Origin: Psychrobacter sp. 5A.1
GTDB taxonomy: Bacteria; Pseudomonadota; Gammaproteobacteria; Pseudomonadales; Moraxellaceae
NCBI RefSeq assembly: GCF_030407455.1
Contig: NZ_JASDDJ010000023.1
Span: 1-49,487 of the forward strand
Length of the DNA stretch: 49,487 bases
Direction: 5' to 3'
The first letter of the stretch is position 1. Every line of letters starts with the position of its first letter. The translations under genes were made by a program, and so were the position numbers. Positions 45,085-49,487 of this stretch are shown piece after piece. The notes under the pieces were generated by a model. It searched no databases and had not been told where the DNA came from. It saw only the letters and a list, made by a program, of their open reading frames with translations.

Positions 45085-45562
45085 GTGTTCATCCTTGTTA
45101 TGAAGCGCAAGCTAACAATCAGCATCCGCGCATTGTCGTTATGATTTTGAGCCTTGATTTTTATTAAGCCAAAACGCTCACTCAATCTTGATAAGGCTTA
45201 ATACCAGCAGAAAGGCCTCATGATAAATCTATGAAAAAGCCAATCTGTCACGAGACAAATAGGAATCCTTCCTATCGGCCTTACTTGATTGTAGCGAAAA
45301 AATAATCCATATACCATCACTATCATTTGCTTATGTATTTATATTTAATTAAATAAATAGATATGCGATTGGTTTTATAAAACATAAGGTTTGAGTTTCT
45401 CAGCTTGCCCAAATGTCTCAAACCTATGATAATAGAGACATCAAAGGGCATAAGCTTATTGCCTATAATATTTTAGACAACATTATTAATACTAAATAAT
45501 CCATATTTGAACGCGCAACACAACAGTTGTCGTTACATATTCAGTCATAATGGGGAACAAAC
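45085..45562. other. Intergenic region upstream of ahpF
   Basis: About 480 bp. It contains an 8-bp inverted repeat ATTAAGCC/GGCTTAAT (45163-45170, 45195-45202), a perfect short hairpin ATAGGAA-TCC-TTCCTAT (45259-45275) and a -10-like TATAAT at 45464-45469 without a good -35, as is common for activator-dependent promoters. No coding frame is visible. Confidence 0.45.
45464..45469 (+). promoter_or_regulatory. Possible -10 box of ahpF
   Basis: TATAAT about 95 bp before the ahpF start. The hexamer 17 bp upstream (TCAAAG) is a poor -35, which would fit activation by OxyR, but no OxyR site can be shown. Confidence 0.3.
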
Positions 45563-47143
45563 ATGATAGATCAAAATTTATTAGATGCCGTTAAGAGCTA
45601 TAGCGAAAACATGACTCGTCCTATTACTTTTGTATTGGGTAGCGGTGAGCATAGTAAGCGTGCAGAGTTGATTGATTTTTTGACCAAGATTGCTGGAACG
45701 ACAGACAAAATAAACTTCGATGCAGAAGCAACTGACGATAGTTTGCCTAGTGCGATTAGTTTTAAAGTAGTCGGTCATATCGATGGCGCATTGACAGATA
45801 CGGGTATCGTTTTTAGCGGTATTCCAGGCGGTCATGAATTTACCTCGCTGATTTTGGCTATCTTACAAGCGGGTGGTCATACGCTGAAGTTGGATGAAGG
45901 TATCCAAAAGCTAGTTAAGCGCTTTAATAAGCCGCTACAGTTCCAGACCTACGTGTCATTGTCATGCCATAGCTGTCCAGAAGTCGTTCAGGCATTGAAC
46001 CAGTTTGCGCTACTAAACGATGGTATCAGCAACGAGATGATTGATGGTGCATTGTTTCAAGAGCAGGTAGAAGCGAACAACATCCAAGGTGTACCAGCGG
46101 TATTCTTAAACGGTAAGCCGTTTGCTAATGGTTTGATTGACACTGCTAAATTGATCGGAAAATTGCAAGAGCAGTTCCCTGATTTATTGTCAGAAGTAGA
46201 AGAGGACGATTCTGAGCAACTAGAGCAGCAAGACGTTACTATCATCGGTGCTGGACCTGCAGGGGTGGCGGCAGCTATCTATACCGCCCGCAAAGGCCTC
46301 AAAGTCACCATGGTTGCTGATCGTATCGGTGGTCAGGTCAAAGACACGCAAGACATCGAAAACTTGATTTCAGTACCATTAACCAACGGTACGGACTTAT
46401 CAAACAACTTTGTTAAGCATCTGCACGAATACAACATCACGCTAAAAGAACACGTGAGCGTGAAAGAAATCAGTGAAACTGAAGATGAGAACTATCGTAT
46501 CCACCTGAATACTGGTGAGACGTTTGAGACCCGTAGTATTATCCTAGCGACTGGTGCTCAATGGCGTAAGCTTGGCGTACCAGGCGAAGAAGAAAATATT
46601 GGTAAAGGCGTGGCGTTTTGTGCGCATTGTGATGGACCTTTCTTCAAAGGTAAAGATGTATCGGTTGTTGGCGGTGGTAACTCTGGTATTGAAGCCGCGA
46701 TTGATTTATCAGGTATCGTAAAACATGTCACGGTATTTGAGTTTGCTGATGACTTAAAAGCGGATCAGGTACTCATCAACAAGGCCAAAGAAAAAGCCAA
46801 TATTGACATCATTACTAGCGCGGCGACTAAAGAGATTAAAGCCACAGATGGTAAAGTTAGCTCTATCGTTTATGAAGACCGTAATTCAGGTGATACCAAA
46901 GAGTTAGATTTGGCGGCGGTGTTTGTACAAATTGGCCTAGTACCGAATACTGGATTTATCAAAGGCTTTGTTGATTTAAATCGTTTCGGTGAGATTGAGA
47001 TTGATGAGCGCTGCCGTACCGATCGTAAAGGTATCTTTGCTTGTGGTGATGTCACGACTGTTCCTTTTAAACAGATTAATATTGCGATGGGTGAAGGTAG
47101 TAAAGCAGCACTATCAGCGTTTGAATACTTGGTTATGCAATAA
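45563..47143 (+). CDS. ahpF: Alkyl hydroperoxide reductase flavoprotein AhpF
   Basis: NAD(P)H-dependent flavoprotein disulfide reductase that reduces AhpC, 526 residues. The N-terminal double-thioredoxin-fold domain carries the redox CHSC pair C135/C138 ([12 protein letters not shown]). The FAD-binding site [17 protein letters not shown] follows at about residue 230, the thioredoxin-reductase-like CAHC pair is C353/C356 ([10 protein letters not shown]), and the NAD-binding glycine loop is [12 protein letters not shown]. The final FACGDVTT motif binds FAD. Length and order match E. coli AhpF. GGGGAA is placed before the ATG; a strong terminator follows. Confidence 0.96.
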   Translation: MIDQNLLDAVKSYSENMTRPITFVLGSGEHSKRAELIDFLTKIAGTTDKINFDAEATDDSLPSAISFKVVGHIDGALTDTGIVFSGIPGGHEFTSLILAILQAGGHTLKLDEGIQKLVKRFNKPLQFQTYVSLSCHSCPEVVQALNQFALLNDGISNEMIDGALFQEQVEANNIQGVPAVFLNGKPFANGLIDTAKLIGKLQEQFPDLLSEVEEDDSEQLEQQDVTIIGAGPAGVAAAIYTARKGLKVTMVADRIGGQVKDTQDIENLISVPLTNGTDLSNNFVKHLHEYNITLKEHVSVKEISETEDENYRIHLNTGETFETRSIILATGAQWRKLGVPGEEENIGKGVAFCAHCDGPFFKGKDVSVVGGGNSGIEAAIDLSGIVKHVTVFEFADDLKADQVLINKAKEKANIDIITSAATKEIKATDGKVSSIVYEDRNSGDTKELDLAAVFVQIGLVPNTGFIKGFVDLNRFGEIEIDERCRTDRKGIFACGDVTTVPFKQINIAMGEGSKAALSAFEYLVMQ

Positions 47144-47188
47144 GCTGTTCAGATCCAAACCGTAAAGTACTAAAGTTAGTCTAAGAAG

Positions 47189-47213
47189 CCACCTCTTTTG
47201 AGGTGGTTTTTTT
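47189..47213 (+). terminator. Intrinsic terminator of ahpF
   Basis: A perfect 7-bp stem CCACCTC (47189-47195) / GAGGTGG (47200-47206) with a TTTT loop and seven following T residues, about 45 bp past the ahpF stop. Confidence 0.9.
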
Positions 47214-47289
47214 ATGGAAAATGATTTATACCTTGTGAAGTTTTAAAAATTAACTTATGTTCGTTAATGTTTTTATAAGAACCTTAACA

Positions 47290-48123
47290 ATGAAAAATAA
47301 ATATGCAATTAGCAAAAATAGTCATTGGCTTAAATGTTTAGCTTTTATATTTTTAATATTCAGTGTTACTCACGTTTATGCAGCACAAACAGTCGATGAA
47401 ATTTTGAATGAATATTATCCATACTATAACAAGAAGCTTGAGTGCCAAAGTGTAGTGGTCGATTCAAGTTTTTATGGCGTATTCTCTGATAGTGACAACA
47501 AAGCTGGTTACTGTGTTGAGATAGATCGCCAAGTTATGGTTGATACCGATGTAGGTAAACGACTTTATGTATTAGTTACTGGTGATATAGCATTTGGTGA
47601 GCATGACGAGGGGCTGACAGACAGTAATGACGCTCTTTTTTACCAAGGATTAATTGGTATGTTTGTCTTAAAGCCAGATGGTGATGGCTGGAAAGTAGAA
47701 TCAGCCAGTCCTATCATGAGTGCGGGTGCACAAGGCATGGGAATACGTGACTGGAAGTTAATGCATTTAGCGCCCAATAAGTGGGGCTTTATAAATGAGG
47801 ATGGTTACGAATATTCGGGTTATGTAGTAACCAGTTTGACTATATTAATGCCTAATGGGAAAAATATTATCAAAAGCTCAATCATTAATCGTCATTTTAG
47901 TGCCTATACCGATCTTTGTAATAATGAGGTGAAACGGTTATGCGATGATATCAAAGCCAAATTGCAACACATTGATACGAGTAAAGTCATTAATGGTTTT
48001 TATCCTTTAACTTTTATGGTTAACGGTCGAAAAGATAATAAGACCTATCACAATCAGGTCTATAAGATAAAATACGAGCCAAAAAAAGGGTATCAAGCGC
48101 CTGAAAATTATCCAATGAAATAG
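47290..48123 (+). CDS. Secreted four-cysteine protein, paralogue 1 (unknown)
   Basis: A 277-residue exported protein I cannot assign. The signal peptide (about 1-31, hydrophobic LAFIFLIFSVTHV, cleavage after VYA) is followed by a globular domain with four cysteines at about 52, 75, 210 and 218. Conserved blocks shared with the next gene are GYCVEIDRQ, VESASPIMSAGA, DWKL, KWGF and SKVINGFYPL. The equal spacing of the cysteines in both copies suggests two disulfides in the periplasm or outside. No lipobox, membrane helix or repeat is seen. The ATG at 47290 is preferred over one 11 codons upstream because the signal peptide then begins with a basic N-terminus; neither has a good ribosome binding site. 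The next gene follows after 26 bp. Confidence 0.7.
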   Translation: MKNKYAISKNSHWLKCLAFIFLIFSVTHVYAAQTVDEILNEYYPYYNKKLECQSVVVDSSFYGVFSDSDNKAGYCVEIDRQVMVDTDVGKRLYVLVTGDIAFGEHDEGLTDSNDALFYQGLIGMFVLKPDGDGWKVESASPIMSAGAQGMGIRDWKLMHLAPNKWGFINEDGYEYSGYVVTSLTILMPNGKNIIKSSIINRHFSAYTDLCNNEVKRLCDDIKAKLQHIDTSKVINGFYPLTFMVNGRKDNKTYHNQVYKIKYEPKKGYQAPENYPMK

Positions 48124-48149
48124 CGTCTACAGTCCTAGAGGAAATAATT

Positions 48150-48989
48150 TTGCGTTGTTTAAATATAATACTCTTAAAGAGAGTAGCCTTAATGATGACT
48201 GTTTTTTTCAGTAGTCATGCGCTAGCAGACATGCCTCAAACCAATAGCGCCATATCAAATGAGACTCTTATGGCTGTCTTAAAGTCCTATTATCCACTCT
48301 ATAACCAGGAATTTAAGTGTCATGGTGTAATATCTGGTGGTTATACGTATGATAAAGGACAAAAAGAGGGATTTGGTTATTGCGTTGAAATAGACCGTCA
48401 GATAATGGTTAAAACAAGCAAAGGTATGCGCCTTTATATCATGGTGACAGGGGATCTAGAGTTTGATGCTAATGGTGATAGAAGATTGAAAGGTCATGCT
48501 CTATCTGGACTAGCAGGTATGTTCATACTAAAACCTAATGGTAACCATTGGCAAGTTGAGTCAGCAAGTCCTGACATGAGTGCTGGCGCTTCAGGCTACG
48601 GTTTACACGATTGGAAGTTGCTTAAGCTTGGTCCTGAGAAGTGGGGATTTGTAAATGAGCATAGTGACTTACATCAAGGATACTTTGAGTCAGGTTTTAT
48701 AATTTTATCATCTGTGGGGAATAGTATTGTAGATAGCTTTATAAACAGTGAGTTTAGTAATGCTGGAACAGGCCTTTGCGGCGAAGAGCAGTTGCCTGCA
48801 TGCGAAGATATAGACGTAAAAATTCATTCAATCGACAAATCTAAAGTTGTAAGTGGCTATTATCCGTTGCAGCTTATCGTCAATGGAAGTATTGATGGTA
48901 AAACTTATAACAATGTCATCTATACCAGCTATTTTAATGCAGAAAAAGGCTATCAGGTGTCTGACAATTATCCCTTAGACAGATGGTAG
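48150..48989 (+). CDS. Secreted four-cysteine protein, paralogue 2 (unknown)
   Basis: A 279-residue exported protein and clear paralogue of the preceding gene. The signal peptide runs to about residue 26 (cleavage after ALA). Cysteines at 57, 78, 210 and 218 line up with those of paralogue 1, and the blocks GYCVEIDRQIMVKT, VESASPDMSAGASG, DWKL, KWGFVNE and SKVVSGYYPLQLIVNGS are shared. The start is a TTG at 48150, supported by GAGGA at 48138-48142, seven bases upstream. The function is unknown. The tandem arrangement and spacing argue for duplication within one operon. Confidence 0.72.
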   Translation: MRCLNIILLKRVALMMTVFFSSHALADMPQTNSAISNETLMAVLKSYYPLYNQEFKCHGVISGGYTYDKGQKEGFGYCVEIDRQIMVKTSKGMRLYIMVTGDLEFDANGDRRLKGHALSGLAGMFILKPNGNHWQVESASPDMSAGASGYGLHDWKLLKLGPEKWGFVNEHSDLHQGYFESGFIILSSVGNSIVDSFINSEFSNAGTGLCGEEQLPACEDIDVKIHSIDKSKVVSGYYPLQLIVNGSIDGKTYNNVIYTSYFNAEKGYQVSDNYPLDRW

Positions 48990-49052
48990 TTAGACAAAGA
49001 GTAAGATAGGTTGATTTGTAATCCGATCTATCTAATCTAGTTTCAATAAAGC

Positions 49053-49442
49053 CTAGTTCTTATTCCGAATCAACGCAATAACTGGCAGCGCAATCACATA
49101 CATCAACACACCATATACCGCCGCAGGTAAAGCGATGGCAGGCAGGCCAACAGCTGTTCCCATAATGATAGGTGCTAAAGTAATCGCAGTCGTACTGTTC
49201 TGAATGCTCGTCTCTATAGAGATGGTTTTGGTATCAAACCAGCTAAGCTTTAATAATTTAGAGGTTAAAATACTAAATATAAATAAAGCCATAATGATAA
49301 GAACAAGCTCAAGCCCCATTGATGTCAACTGTGACTTTAGCAGCTCCCAGTTAGAAGCGATGGCAGCGAAGACTATCAATACGAAAAAGATACTGGCCAA
49401 GCCATTTAGAATATAGTCAAGCCTACTTAAAAGTGTTATAAA
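49053..49442 (-). pseudogene. 5'-truncated bile acid:sodium symporter (BASS) remnant
   Basis: The frame encodes the C-terminal half of a BASS-family (bile acid/arsenite-type) transporter: several membrane helices with LLKLSWFDTKTISIETSIQNSTTAITLAP (cited in part: ETSIQNSTTAI), a motif for the final helices, then GLPAIALPAAVYGVLMYV. Full-length members have about 300 residues. Homology can be followed upstream in frame to about 49440 (LSRLDYILNGL), where a TAG at 49445-49443 closes the frame without any ATG, so there is no obvious start; a TTG at 49400 gives only 115 residues. The DNA before it is AT-rich and looks non-coding for the 42 bases visible. A gene that begins beyond the window and is interrupted here cannot be excluded. 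Confidence 0.7.
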
Positions 49443-49487
49443 CTAATTATCAAACTTAATTATTATTATAAAGACCATGACTTACTC

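Noticed and set aside
48990..49052. Terminator after the second secreted paralogue
   Set aside because: AGATAG/CTATCT can pair, but the stem is short, the loop long and no T run follows.

Overview
The window looks like a chromosomal segment of a gammaproteobacterium of the family Moraxellaceae, most likely Psychrobacter. This is inferred from a moderately AT-rich base composition, the Pseudomonas-like pilGHIJK-chpABC chemosensory cluster, the minCDE order, the ccmABCDE block and the oxyR/ahpC/ahpF set. I saw no rRNA, tRNA, CRISPR array or intact insertion sequence. Almost all of it reads as core chromosome; the last 2.3 kb (two paralogous secreted proteins and a transporter remnant) look more accessory.

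Layout. 0.1-2.1 kb: a YbjN-like gene and an unrecognised gene (both minus). 2.2-5.7 kb: cytochrome c maturation genes ccmA, B, C, D, E, closed by a bidirectional terminator. 5.8-6.6 kb: an aldo/keto reductase. 7.0-9.6 kb: a methionine ABC importer, metN-metI-metQ (minus), with an extra terminator between metI and metQ. 9.9-14.4 kb: a two-component system whose kinase carries a very long insertion in its ATPase domain, preceded by a lipoprotein efflux-adaptor gene that carries a similar low-complexity insertion. 15.1-27.5 kb: the Pil-Chp system that controls type IV pili, including a 2291-residue ChpA with five intact Hpt domains and a PilJ that lacks the periplasmic sensory domain. 27.7-28.2 kb: a cytochrome b561.

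28.3-30.6 kb: minE, minD, minC (minus). 30.7-33.1 kb: a voltage-sensor-like membrane protein and a YihG-type acyltransferase (minus). 33.6-34.3 kb: an OmpA/YiaD-type lipoprotein. 34.4-40.8 kb: an iron-regulated cluster (imelysin, di-heme DUF1111 cytochrome, second imelysin, DUF1513), preceded by a perfect 19-bp Fur palindrome laid over the -35 box of a near-consensus promoter. 40.9-42.9 kb: a YgjP-like metallopeptidase, a TPMT-family methyltransferase and an HD-domain protein. 42.9-47.1 kb: oxyR, ahpC, a YdcH-like gene and ahpF, the peroxide defence set. 47.3-49.0 kb: the tandem secreted four-cysteine paralogues. 49.05-49.44 kb: a 5'-truncated bile-acid:sodium symporter (BASS) remnant.

Functional links. 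The Ccm machinery would be needed to mature the CxxCH-containing DUF1111 protein of the iron cluster. OxyR lies next to its expected targets ahpC and ahpF. PilG/H/I/J/K and ChpA/B/C form one signalling pathway. The most unusual points are the sensor-less PilJ, the interrupted histidine kinase, the pore-less voltage-sensor protein, the short MetN, a dispersed intergenic motif CTAGGGCRYGT, and the tandem secreted paralogues.
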